A stretch of DNA of 53,122 nucleotides. Source: Herpetosiphonaceae bacterium (GTDB taxonomy: Bacteria; Chloroflexota; Chloroflexia; Chloroflexales; Kallotenuaceae). Location: assembly GCA_036374795.1 (NCBI GenBank), contig DASUTC010000192.1, forward strand, positions 1-53,122. Direction: 5' to 3'. Position 1 is the first letter of the stretch. Every line of letters starts with the position of its first letter. The notes below the pieces were generated by a model. That model ran no database searches and was not told the origin of the DNA. It saw only the letters and a program-made list of their open reading frames with translations. This document shows, one piece after another, positions 32,490 to 42,238 of this stretch. Made by a program: the position numbers and the translations under genes.

Positions 32490-35400
32490 CTCGGCCTTCT
32501 CCGCTGGCGAGCAATGCCTGCACTTCTTCATCCGAGAGCTGATCAAGCTCGGCTAACATCTCGTCCAGCGCCTCGTTATCGGCCTGCTCCGCCTGTTTTT
32601 GGACGATCGCCAGCGCCAGATCGGCAACCGTCGCCGACTCGTACAAGATCCGCAGCGGCAGCTCGACCTGGAACGCATCGCGCAGCCGCGAGATCAACTG
32701 CATCGCCAGCAGCGAGTGGCCGCCCAGCTCAAAGAAGTTGTCGTGGACGCCCACACGCTCCACCACGAGGATATCGGAGAGGATGCGCGCGACGGTCTGC
32801 TCGGTGGGGGTGCGCGGCGCGACATAGCCCTGCTCCGATCCGGCGCGGCTGCTGTCGGGCGCGGGCAGCGCCTTGCGATCGATTTTGCCGTTAGGCGTCA
32901 GCGGCAGCGCGTCCAGAAACACAAACGCGCTCGGCACCATGTACTCCGGCACCTGTTCCAGCAGGGAGCGACGCAGATCGGCTCCGAGTTCCAGATTCGA
33001 GGTTCCAGGTTCCGCGTTTTCTGCTCGTTGTGCTCCCACCACGTACGCCACCAGCCGCTTATCCGGGTGCCCGCCTGCGGACGGCTGATCCGCGCGCAGC
33101 AGCACCACCGTGTCGCGCACGGCCGCATGCCGCCGCAGCACGGCCTCGATCTCGCCCAATTCGATGCGGAAGCCGCGCACTTTGACCTGCTGGTCGATGC
33201 GCCCGATGTAGTCGAGATCGCCGTTGGGCAGGTAGCGCGCCAGGTCGCCCGTGCGGTAGAGCCGCGTGCCGCCTGTTTGGCTGAACGGGTTGGGCACGAA
33301 GCGCTCGGCGGTCAGATCCGCGCGACCATGATAGCCCCGCGCCACGCCCACGCCGCCGATGTAGACCTCGCCGGGGATGCCTACCGGCGACGGCTGGCGC
33401 TGCTGGTCGAGCACATAGACCTGCATGTTGGCGATGGCCGGGCCGATCGGCGGCGTGCGGCTGCCGTCCCGACAGCCGGCGATCGTCGCGCAGACCGTCG
33501 TCTCGGTGGGGCCGTAGGCGTTGAGGAAGCGCCGCTCCGGGGTGGCCCAGCGCGCCACCACCGTGGCAGGACACGCCTCGCCCGCCGCGATCACCGATTG
33601 CAGCGAGGGAAAGTCGGAGGGCGTGAGCACCGCCAGCACCGAGGGCGGCAGCGTCGCCACGGTGATCGCCTGCTCGCGCAGCACGTTCAACGCGGCGGGA
33701 CCGGGCACCATCGCGTCCTGGCTGCCAAGGCAGAGCGTCGCACCGGCCAGCAGCGCCATGCAGATCTCGGAGATTGAGGCGTCGAAGCTGAACGAGGCAA
33801 ACTGAAGCACGCGGCTATCGGGCGTGACGCCAAAGGCGCGGATCTGCGCCTGGGCCAGGTTGCCCAGCCCGCGATGCGGCACCAGCACGCCCTTCGGTCT
33901 GCCGGTCGAGCCGGAGGTGTAGATCATGTACGCCAGGTTATCGGGCTGCGCGCCGCTGCTGGGGGTGTCGCGGCGCTGCTGCGCGATCTGCGGCCAGTCG
34001 GCATCGAGCCGCACCACCTGCGCATGGTGGTCAGGCAGGACGCTCAGCAGCGGTGCCTGGGTCAGCAGCACGGATACCTGCGCATCTTCCATCATGAACG
34101 CGAGCCGCTCCTGGGGATAGGCCGGGTCGAGCGGCACGTAGCAGCCGCCGGCCTTGAGGATACCGAGCAGCCCGACGATCAGATCAGGCGAGCGCTCCAC
34201 GCACAGCGCCACGCGCGACTCGGGCCGAACGCCCAGGCTGCGCAGGTGATGCGCAAGCTGGTTGGCACGCTCGTTGAGCGCCCGATAGCTCAACGTCTGG
34301 TCGCCGGAGAGCACGGCGATAGCGTCGGGCGTGCGCATCGCCTGCGCCTCGAAGAGCTGATGCAAGCACTGCTGCGGATACTCCGTCGCGGTCGCGTTCC
34401 AGCCCACGATGAGCTGACGGCGCTCGGCCTCGCTCAGCAGGGTGTTGCGATCGTAGCGGGCGTCGGGCTCGGCGACCATCGCGGCCAGCGCGCGGGCGTA
34501 GTACCCGGCGATGGCATTGGCCTGCGCCTCCGGGATCTCGGCGGCATCGTACTCGACGCCCAGTTGCAGGTGGCCCGTCCCCTGATCGAGGCCGAAGTTC
34601 GCCGACAGCGGAAAGTTCGTCTCCTGAAAGAACTGCCCGCCCATCGGTCGGAAGCCCGGCAGCTCGCCCAGGCGCTGGTAGACGTGGAAATCGATGTAGT
34701 TGAACGCCGTCTCAAAGAGGTCCTGGCCGCCCAGGCTGCGCTGGATCTCGGCCATCGGGTACCAGCGATGCGGCAGCAGCTCGCGCTCCGCCGCGAACGT
34801 AGCGCGCACCAGATCGAGCCAGGTGCCGCCAGCCAGACTGAGGCGGAAAGGCAGCGTGTTGAGGAACATGCCCAGGATGCGCTCGCTGTCCTCGGTTTCG
34901 GGGCGTCCGTGCGAAACCAGGCCGGTCAGCACGTCGTCGCGCCCATGCAGCACGCTCAGCACGCGCAGATGCGCCGCCAGCAGCACGCTCTTGAGCGGCA
35001 CGCCCGCCTGTTGCGCCAGCCGCTTGAGGCCGTTGGACAGCTCCGGCGTCAGCGCCACGTCGTGGGTCTGGATCTGCCGCTGCGCTGGCTGCGCGCCGTC
35101 GGCAGGCCAGCGCGGGATCGCTTCGCTGGTGCTGTCGCTGAGCGTGCGCGTCCAGTAGGCGCGCGTCTCCTGCGAGGCGAGCGCCTGCTGCTCCAGAGCG
35201 ATAAAATCGCGGAAGCCGCTGGCAGGCGGCGCGGCGAGCGCGGGCGCGGCCAGGCCCAGGTGGGCGAAGTAGAGCGTGAACAGCTCGGTGTTCATCGCGG
35301 CGACGCTCCAGCCGTCGAGGATCGAATGGTGGAAGCTGACGGTGAACTGGATGGCATCGTCGGCGCGGCGCTGGATCTGGAAGCGCAGCAGCGGCGCGCG

Positions 35401-38400
35401 CCGCCAGTCGAAGGGGCGGCGCTTCTCGGCTTCCATCGCGGCCAGCAGCGCGGCGTCCTGCTCGGCGGGCGAGCAGGCGCGCAGATCGTCGATCTCGACG
35501 AGGGGCTGGGCCGTGCGGTACACCAACTGCAAGGGCTGGCTGTAGTTGGTCAGATCGAAGCCGGTGCGCAGGATCGGATGGCGGGCGACAAGATCGCGGA
35601 TCGCGACGCGCAGGGCGTCGGCGTCGAAGGGCGTGCGGATGTGCTGGGTGAAGATGTCGTGATAGACCGCCGAGTCGGGCTGGTACTCGCTGTGGAAGAG
35701 CATGCCGACCTGAAGCGCGGAGAGCGGATAGGCATCCTCGACCTCGCCGGGCAGCTTGAGCCGATCGTCTTTGGTGATCAGGCTGAAGGGCACGACCGGC
35801 TGGTCGACGACGGCTCGCGAAGGCTGTTCGCCAAACATACGCGCCAGCTCACCGATCGTCTGATGCTGGAAGAGCTGCTGCAACGAGAGGCTGAAGCCCC
35901 GATCGCGCGCCTGGGAGAGGACGCGAATGCTGCGCATCGAGTCGCCGCCGAGCGCGAAGAAGTTGTCGTGGATGCCGACGCGCTCAAGACCCAGCACGTT
36001 TTGCCAGATCGCAGCCAGCGCCTCCTCTTCGGGGGTCTGCGGTGCGACAAAGGTAGCCTCTAGCTCAGGCCGCGCGCTGTCGGGCGCGGGCAGCGCCTTG
36101 CGATCGATCTTGCCGTTGGGCGTCAGCGGCAGCGCGTCCAGAAACACAAACGCGCTCGGCACCATGTACTCCGGCAGCCTCGGCTCCAGGAAACGCCGCA
36201 GCGCGCTGACGCTCAGTTCCGCCGTTCCATGCTGCTGCTGCGCGACCACGTAGGCCACCAGCCGCGCGTCCGGGTGCCCGCCTGCGGGCGGTGTGTCCTG
36301 CCGCGCCGTGACTACCGCCTCGCGCACCTGCGGATGCTGCGTGAGCGCCGTCTCGATCTCGCCCAGCTCGATGCGAAAGCCACGCACCTTGACCTGGAAG
36401 TCCAGCCGCCCCAGGTACTCGATCGCGCCGTCGGGCAGAGAGCGCGCCAGGTCGCCGGTGCGGTAGAGCCGCGCGCCAGGATTCTGGCTGAAGGGATCGG
36501 GGATGAAGCGCTCGGCGGTCAGCGCGGGACGGCGATGATAGCCGCGCGCAAGCTGGATGCCGCCGATGTGCAGCTCACCGGGCACGCCGATGGGCACGGG
36601 GTGCAGGTGGCGATCGAGCAGGTAGATCTGCGTATTCGCCACGGGATAGCCGATCGGCACGGTGTGGAGCGCGCGGTCAGGGTGGCAAGGCCAGAAGGTG
36701 ACGTCGACGGCGGCCTCGGTGGGACCGTACAGGTTGTGCAGCTCGGCATCCAGCCGCGCGAAGAAACGCTGTTGCAGCGCCAGCGGCAGGGCCTCGCCGC
36801 TACAGATCACGCGGCGTAAGGACTGGCAGCGGTCGAGATCGCGCTCTTCAAGGAAGACCTGCAACATCGAGGGCACGAAGTGCAGCGTCGTAATCCGCTC
36901 GTGCGCGATCAGCTCGACCAGATAGGCCGGGTCTTGATGGCCGCCGGGCCTGGCGACGACGAGGGTCGCACCCGTGAGCAGCGGCCAGAAGAACTCCCAG
37001 ACCGAGACATCGAAGCTGAAGGGCGTTTTTTGCAGCACGCGATCGGTCGCGTCGAGCCGGTAGGCGTCCTGCATCCAGAGCAGGCGGTTGACGATCGCCT
37101 GGTGGGTGTTCATCGCGCCCTTGGGCTGCCCGGTCGAGCCGGAGGTGTAGATCATGTAGGCCAGGTTCGTGGCCCCGGTCCGCAGCGCGGGATTGGTCGC
37201 GGGCTGCCGGGCGATCTCGTCCCACGCGCTATCCACGGATACCACCTTGGCGCGCTGTGTGGGCAGGCGGGTATCCTCAGGGAGCAGCAGCGGCGCCTGG
37301 GTCAGCAGCACGGGCGCGGCGGCATCGCCAAGCATGAAGTGCAGGCGCTCCTGGGGATAGTCGGGATCGAGCGGCACGTAGCAGCCGCCGGCCTTGAGCA
37401 CCGCCAGCAAGCTGACCACCAGCTCCAGCGAGCGCTCCATGCACACGGCCACGCGCGTCTCCGGCCCGACACCCAAGCTCCGCAGGTGATGCGCAAGCTG
37501 GTTGGCGCGCGCGTTCAGCGCCGCGTAGGTCAAGGCTTGCCCCTCGAACGTTACGGCGGTCGCGTCGGGCGTGCGCTCAACCTGCGCCTCGATCAGCGTG
37601 TGCAGGCAGACATCGCGGGAATAGTTCGCCGCCGTGGCGTTCCACGTCACGAGCACCTGCTGCCGCTCGTGCTCCGGCAGGATCGTCACGTCGGCGATGC
37701 GCTGCGTGGGCTTGCTCACGATGCTTTCGAGCACGGTCTGGAACTGCGCGGCCATGCGCTCGATCGTGGTCGGCTCAAAGAGATCGGTGTTGTACTCGAT
37801 AAATCCGCCGATGCCCTCGGCTGTCTCCGTCAGATCCAGCGCGAGGTCGAACTTGGCGGTGCCGTTGTCGATCTCCAGCGAGGCCAGCGTCAGGTCGCGC
37901 AGCGATTGGTTTGGCATCGGCGCGTTTTGCAGCGCGAAGAGCACCTGGAAGAGCGCCGAGCGGCTCAGGTCGCGCTGCGGCTGGATCGCGTCGACTAGCT
38001 GCTCGAAGGGGAGATCCTGGTGAGCGTAGGACTCAAGCGCCACCTTGCGCACGCGCTTCAGCAGCTCGCGGAAGGTCGGATTGCCCGACAGGTCGGTGCG
38101 CAAGACCAGCGTGTTGACGAAAAAGCCGATCAGGTTCTCCGTCTCGCGCTGCGTGCGTCCGGCGGTCGGCGTGCCGATCAGCAGATCATCTTGCCGCGTG
38201 TAGCGCTGCAACAAGACCTGGAGCGCGGCCAGCAGCGTCATGTAGAGCGTGACGCCTTCGCGCTGGCTCAGCCCGAGCAGCGCGTGCGAGAGCTGCCGGG
38301 GCAGCGCGAGCCTATGACGCGCGCCTTTGAAGGTCTGCACCGCCGGACGCGGATGGTCGGTCGGTAGCTCAAGCAGCGGCAGCGCACCGCCGAGCTGCTG

Positions 38401-41400
38401 CTTCCAGTACCCAAGCTGCTGTTCGAGCACCTCGCCCTGAAGCCAGGCGCGCTGCCAGACCGCGAAGTCGGCGTACTGGATCGGCGGCGGGGTGCCCACA
38501 GGGCCCAGCAGGCCGGACGGATCGACGCTCGAATCATCGACAAAGGCATCGTAGAGCGTCGCCAGCTCGCGCAGGAAGACGCCCACCGACCAGCCATCCG
38601 AGACGATGTGATGAACGGTGATCAGCACCACATGCTCCTGCTCATCTAACCGCAGCAGCTTCGTGCGGATCAGCGGGCCGCGTTGCAGATCGAACGGCGT
38701 TTGTGCCTCGTCGCTCGTATGGCGCAGCACCGCCAGCTCGCGCTCGATCGTCGAGCGACCGCTGAGATCGACGACCGGCAGCGGCAGCTCAAGGCTCGGC
38801 GCGATCACCTGCACCGGATCGCCGCTCTGCTCGATGAACGTGGTGCGCAGCGCCTCGTGCCGCCTGACGATCGTGTTCAGGCTTTGGTGCAGTGCCGTGA
38901 TGTGGAGCGTGCCGCTCATCTGCACGGCGGCGGGAATGTTGTAGGCCGCGCTGCCCGGCTGCAACTGATCGAGGAACCAGAGGCGCTGCTGCGCGAACGA
39001 CAGCGGCAGCGGCTGCTCGCGCGAAACCCGCTCGATCGGCTTGATGCTCAACCCCTGCGCCGCCCGCTGCGCCTGCTCGACGCGCCCGGCCAGTCCCGCG
39101 ACGGTGGGCGTGTCGAAGAGCGCGCCGAGCGGCAGATCGATGCCGAACGCATCCCGCACTCTCGACATAATCTGCGTCGCGACCAGCGAGTGTCCGCCGA
39201 GCGCAAAGAAGCTATCGTGGATGCCTACGCGCTCGATCTTGAGCACCGCCGCCCAGATCCCGGCGATCACCTCCTCGGTGGGCGTGTGCGGCGCGGCAAA
39301 GCTGCCCTCGCGCTCGGACTGGCCCTGCTCCGGCGTGGGCAGCGCCCGGCGATCGACTTTGCCGTTGGGCGTCAGCGGCAGCGCGTCGAGAAACACAAAG
39401 GCCGCTGGAACCATGTAGTCGGGCAGGAGTTGCTTGAGATAGGTTGTGAGCTTCCCGTTGCGGCCCTCAACCCCGGCCTGCGCGGCGCTCGGCACCACGT
39501 ACGCGACCAGCCGCGTGTCACCTGGCCGGTCTTCGCGCGCCAGCACCATGGCCTCGCGCACATCGGGATGGCGCTGAAGCACGGCCTCGATCTCGCCCGG
39601 CTCGACGCGGAAGCCGCGCACCTTGATCTGGAAGTCCAGGCGGCCCAGGAACTCAAGCACGCCGTCCTCACGGTAGCGCGCCAGATCGCCGGTTTTGTAG
39701 AGCCGCGCGCCACCCTGAGGGTCCCCGGTCTGGCTGAACGGATCGGGAATGAAGCGCTCGGCGGTCAGATCAGGACGATTGCTGTAGCCGCGCGCCAGGC
39801 CCACGCCGCCGATATGCAGCTCTCCGGCGACGCCGACCGGCACGGGGTTGAGCTGGCGATCCAGCAGATAGATCTGCATGTTGGCGATCGGACAACCGAT
39901 CGGCACGCCCTGCTGCGGCACGTCTCGCTCAAAGACCCAGGCGGTCGCGTTGATCGACGCCTCGGTCGGGCCATAGAACTGGATCAGATCGGCATCCAGC
40001 CGTGCAAAGAAGCGGTCAGGCAGATCTCTGGGCAGCGCCTCGCCGCCGCAGAAGACGCCGCGCAGCGCGTCGCAGCCGTCCAGGCCGGGCTCTTCCAGCA
40101 GCACGTGCAGCAGCGACGGCACGAAGTGCGCGACCGTCACCTGCTGCTCGGCGATCAGCCGCACGAGGTAGCCGCTATCCTGCTGCCCGCCGGGACGGCC
40201 CATGATCACCTGCGCGCCCGCCAGCAGCGGCCCGACCAGCTCCCAGAGCGAGATGTCGAAGCTGAACGAGGCGATCTGCAACACGCGATCCGCCGCGCTC
40301 AGCGGGTAGATCTGCTGATTCCACAGCAGCCGGTTGCCGATCGCGCGGTGGCTGTTCTGCACGCCCTTGGGCCGTCCGGTCGAGCCGGAGGTGTACATAA
40401 CGTACGCCAGGTTATCGGGGTCGACGCCGCTGCGCACGTTGTCGGCGGGCTGTCGCGCGATCGTCGGCCAGTCCGCGTCGAGGCACACGATCCGCGCCTC
40501 GGTCTGCGGCAGATGCTCGCGCAAAGGCTCGGCGGTCAGCAGCACGCCGATCCGGGCGTCCTCGGCCATGTAGGCCAGGCGGTCGGCGGGATAGGCCGGA
40601 TCGAGCGGCACGTACGCGCCGCCCGCCTTGAGCACGCCCAGCAGGCCGATCAGCAGCTCCGGCGAGCGATGGAGGCACAGCCCAACCCGCGCGTCGGGGC
40701 CAACACCCAGCGAACGCAGGTGACGCGCCACCTGATTGGCGCGGCGATTAACCTCATCGTAGGTCAGGTGTCGATCCTCGAAGACCAGCGCGGTCGCGTC
40801 GGGTGTTCGCGCTACCTGGGCCTCGACCAGCTCATGCACGCAGCGATCGAGCGCGTAGTCGGCGGCGGTGGTGTTCCACGCGACCAGCATCTCGCGTCGC
40901 TCGGCCTCGCCCACGATCTGCACGTCTCCAAGGCGCTGCTCCGGTCGCGCGACGATCTGCTCAAGCGCCATCTGGAAGTGACGCAGCAGCCGCTCGATCG
41001 CCGTCGCCGAAAAACGGCGCTGATCGTAGTTCATTTGCAGCTTCAGCTCGGTGCCTGGCTCCACCGCGATCGTCAGGGGATAGTTCGACTGTTCGCTGAA
41101 GTGCAGATCGCTGACGCGCAGATTGCCGCCGCTGGCCCTGGCGTAGGCGTCCATGGGATAGTTTTCAAAGACCAGAATATGATCGAAGAGCGGCTGTCCG
41201 CGCGGCACATCGCTCCAGCCCTGGACCTGCACCAGCGCGCTGTACTCGTACTGCCGCAGCTCGACCTGCTGCGCCTGCAACGTTTCGAGCCACGCCCGCA
41301 GCGATTCATGCGCATCGACGTGCACCCGCAGCGGCAGCGTGTTGATGAACAGCCCGACCATCGCATCGCTGCCGGTCAGCGTTGGCGGGCGGCCCGAAAC

Positions 41401-42237
41401 GGTGACACCGAAGACGACATCCTGCTCGCCGCTGTAGCGGCTGAGCACCAGCGCCCACGCGCCCTGCACCAGCGTGCTGATCGTCACCTGCTGCTGGCGA
41501 GCCAGCGTTTGCAGCGCGGCGGTCGTGGCCGCGTCGACCAGCAGCTCCGCTTTGACGTAGCCCTCGGTGGCCTCTTCTGCGCTGCGGGCTGAGCCGATCC
41601 CAAGCTGTGTCGGCGCGGTAATGCCCCGAAGCATCCGCCGCCAGAACGCCTCGGCCCGCGACTGGTCTTGCTGCCGCAGCCAGACGATATAATCGCGGTA
41701 GGAGCGGCTAGGCGCGAGCCGCAGCTCACGACCCCGGCAGTTGGACTCGTAGGCCGCCAGCACCTTTTCGATCAGCGACGAAACCGACCAGCCATCCAGC
41801 AAGATATGATGGAAGGTCCAGACAAAGAAGTAGGCGTCGTCGGCGATGCGGAAGAGCGCGAAGCGCATCAGCGGCACCCTGGTCAGATCAAAGCCCTGCG
41901 CTTTATCGTCGTGCAGATACGTTTCCAGCCGCACCGCCTGCGCCATCGGCGAGATCCCGCGCCAGTCTTGCTGTTCCAGCGGAATGGCTACCTGCCGGTG
42001 AACCAGTTGCACCGGCTCGTCGATGCCCTCCCAGACGAACGCCGTGCGCAAAATAGGGTAGCGATCGACCAGTTGTTGCCAAGCGCGCTCGAAAGCTGGG
42101 ATATTCAGATCTCCGTGCAACGTGCAGGACAACTGCTCCACATACACGCCCGATGTCGGCGCGTGCAGGCTGTGGAACAGCATGCCCTGCTGCATTGGCG
42201 CGAGGGGGTAGAAATCTTCTACGGTCTTTAAGCGCAC
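32482..42237 (-). CDS. NRPS2: C-A-T / C-A(Ser)-T / C-A(Tyr-like)-T
   Basis: The 3251-residue synthetase has three modules. Module 1: C of DCL type (42210-40930, YPLAPMQQGMLFH, HHILLDGW), which fits the E domain ending NRPS1; A (40830-39330) with pocket D-I-W-H-F-G-F-I-N, unassigned; T (LGGHSL). Module 2: LCL-type C (39030-37700, HHIVSDGWS); A (37590-36080) with pocket D-V-W-H-I-S-L-V-D, a Ser code; T (LGGDSM). Module 3: C (35790-34450) opening DAYPLSALQVGMLFHSEY, with HHSILDGWS, which resembles the modified-amino-acid class that follows Ser modules giving Dha; A (34360-32870) with pocket D-A-S-T-I-A-A-V-C, Tyr-like; T (LGGHSL). It ends with LDQLSDEEVQALLASG, a docking-like tail. The start is GTG 42237, one base after the NRPS1 stop, with GGAG upstream. 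Two A domains carry repeat-derived insertions (39712, 32982). Confidence 0.95.
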   Translation of the reverse strand: MRLKTVEDFYPLAPMQQGMLFHSLHAPTSGVYVEQLSCTLHGDLNIPAFERAWQQLVDRYPILRTAFVWEGIDEPVQLVHRQVAIPLEQQDWRGISPMAQAVRLETYLHDDKAQGFDLTRVPLMRFALFRIADDAYFFVWTFHHILLDGWSVSSLIEKVLAAYESNCRGRELRLAPSRSYRDYIVWLRQQDQSRAEAFWRRMLRGITAPTQLGIGSARSAEEATEGYVKAELLVDAATTAALQTLARQQQVTISTLVQGAWALVLSRYSGEQDVVFGVTVSGRPPTLTGSDAMVGLFINTLPLRVHVDAHESLRAWLETLQAQQVELRQYEYSALVQVQGWSDVPRGQPLFDHILVFENYPMDAYARASGGNLRVSDLHFSEQSNYPLTIAVEPGTELKLQMNYDQRRFSATAIERLLRHFQMALEQIVARPEQRLGDVQIVGEAERREMLVAWNTTAADYALDRCVHELVEAQVARTPDATALVFEDRHLTYDEVNRRANQVARHLRSLGVGPDARVGLCLHRSPELLIGLLGVLKAGGAYVPLDPAYPADRLAYMAEDARIGVLLTAEPLREHLPQTEARIVCLDADWPTIARQPADNVRSGVDPDNLAYVMYTSGSTGRPKGVQNSHRAIGNRLLWNQQIYPLSAADRVLQIASFSFDISLWELVGPLLAGAQVIMGRPGGQQDSGYLVRLIAEQQVTVAHFVPSLLHVLLEEPGLDGCDALRGVFCGGEALPRDLPDRFFARLDADLIQFYGPTEASINATAWVFERDVPQQGVPIGCPIANMQIYLLDRQLNPVPVGVAGELHIGGVGLARGYSNRPDLTAERFIPDPFSQTGDPQGGARLYKTGDLARYREDGVLEFLGRLDFQIKVRGFRVEPGEIEAVLQRHPDVREAMVLAREDRPGDTRLVAYVVPSAAQAGVEGRNGKLTTYLKQLLPDYMVPAAFVFLDALPLTPNGKVDRRALPTPEQGQSEREGSFAAPHTPTEEVIAGIWAAVLKIERVGIHDSFFALGGHSLVATQIMSRVRDAFGIDLPLGALFDTPTVAGLAGRVEQAQRAAQGLSIKPIERVSREQPLPLSFAQQRLWFLDQLQPGSAAYNIPAAVQMSGTLHITALHQSLNTIVRRHEALRTTFIEQSGDPVQVIAPSLELPLPVVDLSGRSTIERELAVLRHTSDEAQTPFDLQRGPLIRTKLLRLDEQEHVVLITVHHIVSDGWSVGVFLRELATLYDAFVDDSSVDPSGLLGPVGTPPPIQYADFAVWQRAWLQGEVLEQQLGYWKQQLGGALPLLELPTDHPRPAVQTFKGARHRLALPRQLSHALLGLSQREGVTLYMTLLAALQVLLQRYTRQDDLLIGTPTAGRTQRETENLIGFFVNTLVLRTDLSGNPTFRELLKRVRKVALESYAHQDLPFEQLVDAIQPQRDLSRSALFQVLFALQNAPMPNQSLRDLTLASLEIDNGTAKFDLALDLTETAEGIGGFIEYNTDLFEPTTIERMAAQFQTVLESIVSKPTQRIADVTILPEHERQQVLVTWNATAANYSRDVCLHTLIEAQVERTPDATAVTFEGQALTYAALNARANQLAHHLRSLGVGPETRVAVCMERSLELVVSLLAVLKAGGCYVPLDPDYPQERLHFMLGDAAAPVLLTQAPLLLPEDTRLPTQRAKVVSVDSAWDEIARQPATNPALRTGATNLAYMIYTSGSTGQPKGAMNTHQAIVNRLLWMQDAYRLDATDRVLQKTPFSFDVSVWEFFWPLLTGATLVVARPGGHQDPAYLVELIAHERITTLHFVPSMLQVFLEERDLDRCQSLRRVICSGEALPLALQQRFFARLDAELHNLYGPTEAAVDVTFWPCHPDRALHTVPIGYPVANTQIYLLDRHLHPVPIGVPGELHIGGIQLARGYHRRPALTAERFIPDPFSQNPGARLYRTGDLARSLPDGAIEYLGRLDFQVKVRGFRIELGEIETALTQHPQVREAVVTARQDTPPAGGHPDARLVAYVVAQQQHGTAELSVSALRRFLEPRLPEYMVPSAFVFLDALPLTPNGKIDRKALPAPDSARPELEATFVAPQTPEEEALAAIWQNVLGLERVGIHDNFFALGGDSMRSIRVLSQARDRGFSLSLQQLFQHQTIGELARMFGEQPSRAVVDQPVVPFSLITKDDRLKLPGEVEDAYPLSALQVGMLFHSEYQPDSAVYHDIFTQHIRTPFDADALRVAIRDLVARHPILRTGFDLTNYSQPLQLVYRTAQPLVEIDDLRACSPAEQDAALLAAMEAEKRRPFDWRRAPLLRFQIQRRADDAIQFTVSFHHSILDGWSVAAMNTELFTLYFAHLGLAAPALAAPPASGFRDFIALEQQALASQETRAYWTRTLSDSTSEAIPRWPADGAQPAQRQIQTHDVALTPELSNGLKRLAQQAGVPLKSVLLAAHLRVLSVLHGRDDVLTGLVSHGRPETEDSERILGMFLNTLPFRLSLAGGTWLDLVRATFAAERELLPHRWYPMAEIQRSLGGQDLFETAFNYIDFHVYQRLGELPGFRPMGGQFFQETNFPLSANFGLDQGTGHLQLGVEYDAAEIPEAQANAIAGYYARALAAMVAEPDARYDRNTLLSEAERRQLIVGWNATATEYPQQCLHQLFEAQAMRTPDAIAVLSGDQTLSYRALNERANQLAHHLRSLGVRPESRVALCVERSPDLIVGLLGILKAGGCYVPLDPAYPQERLAFMMEDAQVSVLLTQAPLLSVLPDHHAQVVRLDADWPQIAQQRRDTPSSGAQPDNLAYMIYTSGSTGRPKGVLVPHRGLGNLAQAQIRAFGVTPDSRVLQFASFSFDASISEICMALLAGATLCLGSQDAMVPGPAALNVLREQAITVATLPPSVLAVLTPSDFPSLQSVIAAGEACPATVVARWATPERRFLNAYGPTETTVCATIAGCRDGSRTPPIGPAIANMQVYVLDQQRQPSPVGIPGEVYIGGVGVARGYHGRADLTAERFVPNPFSQTGGTRLYRTGDLARYLPNGDLDYIGRIDQQVKVRGFRIELGEIEAVLRRHAAVRDTVVLLRADQPSAGGHPDKRLVAYVVGAQRAENAEPGTSNLELGADLRRSLLEQVPEYMVPSAFVFLDALPLTPNGKIDRKALPAPDSSRAGSEQGYVAPRTPTEQTVARILSDILVVERVGVHDNFFELGGHSLLAMQLISRLRDAFQVELPLRILYESATVADLALAIVQKQAEQADNEALDEMLAELDQLSDEEVQALLASGEGRDE
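32982..33027. repeat. Repeat insertion in the third A domain of NRPS2
   Basis: The coding strand contains GGAACCTGGAACCTCGAATC-type low-complexity sequence, translated AENAEPGTSNLELGA. It sits between LVAYVV and the LRRSLLEQVPEYM helix, where sister A domains have a shorter, different loop. TTCGAGGTTCC (32996-33006) is shared exactly with the insertion in NRPS1 (51934-51944). The reading frame is kept. Confidence 0.65.
36400..37166. repeat. Ser A-domain segment duplicated in NRPS1 (copy 2)
   Basis: This stretch of NRPS2 module 2 (A3 to A8 region) aligns with 44279-45045 of NRPS1 at a constant offset of 7879 bases. I see only scattered substitutions and long identical runs (for example around 36523-36643 against 44402-44522). 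Both copies give the same Ser pocket. Confidence 0.8.
39712..39728. repeat. CCCTGAGGG insertion in the first A domain of NRPS2
   Basis: A palindromic CCCTGAGGG core (39713-39721) encodes the extra GDPQG in SQTGDPQGGARLYKTGD. The corresponding stretch in NRPS1 module 3 reads SQTPNARLYKTGD. The same core is inserted in NRPS1 at 45330. Confidence 0.5.
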
Positions 42238-42238
42238 T

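Noticed and set aside
38683-41592. A 969-codon plus-strand open frame across NRPS2, and similar long frames at 33874-36063, 46088-48346 and 8755-10560
   Set aside because: They lie opposite well-supported genes, have Arg/Gln/His-rich composition typical of antisense reading of GC-rich DNA, and match no family.
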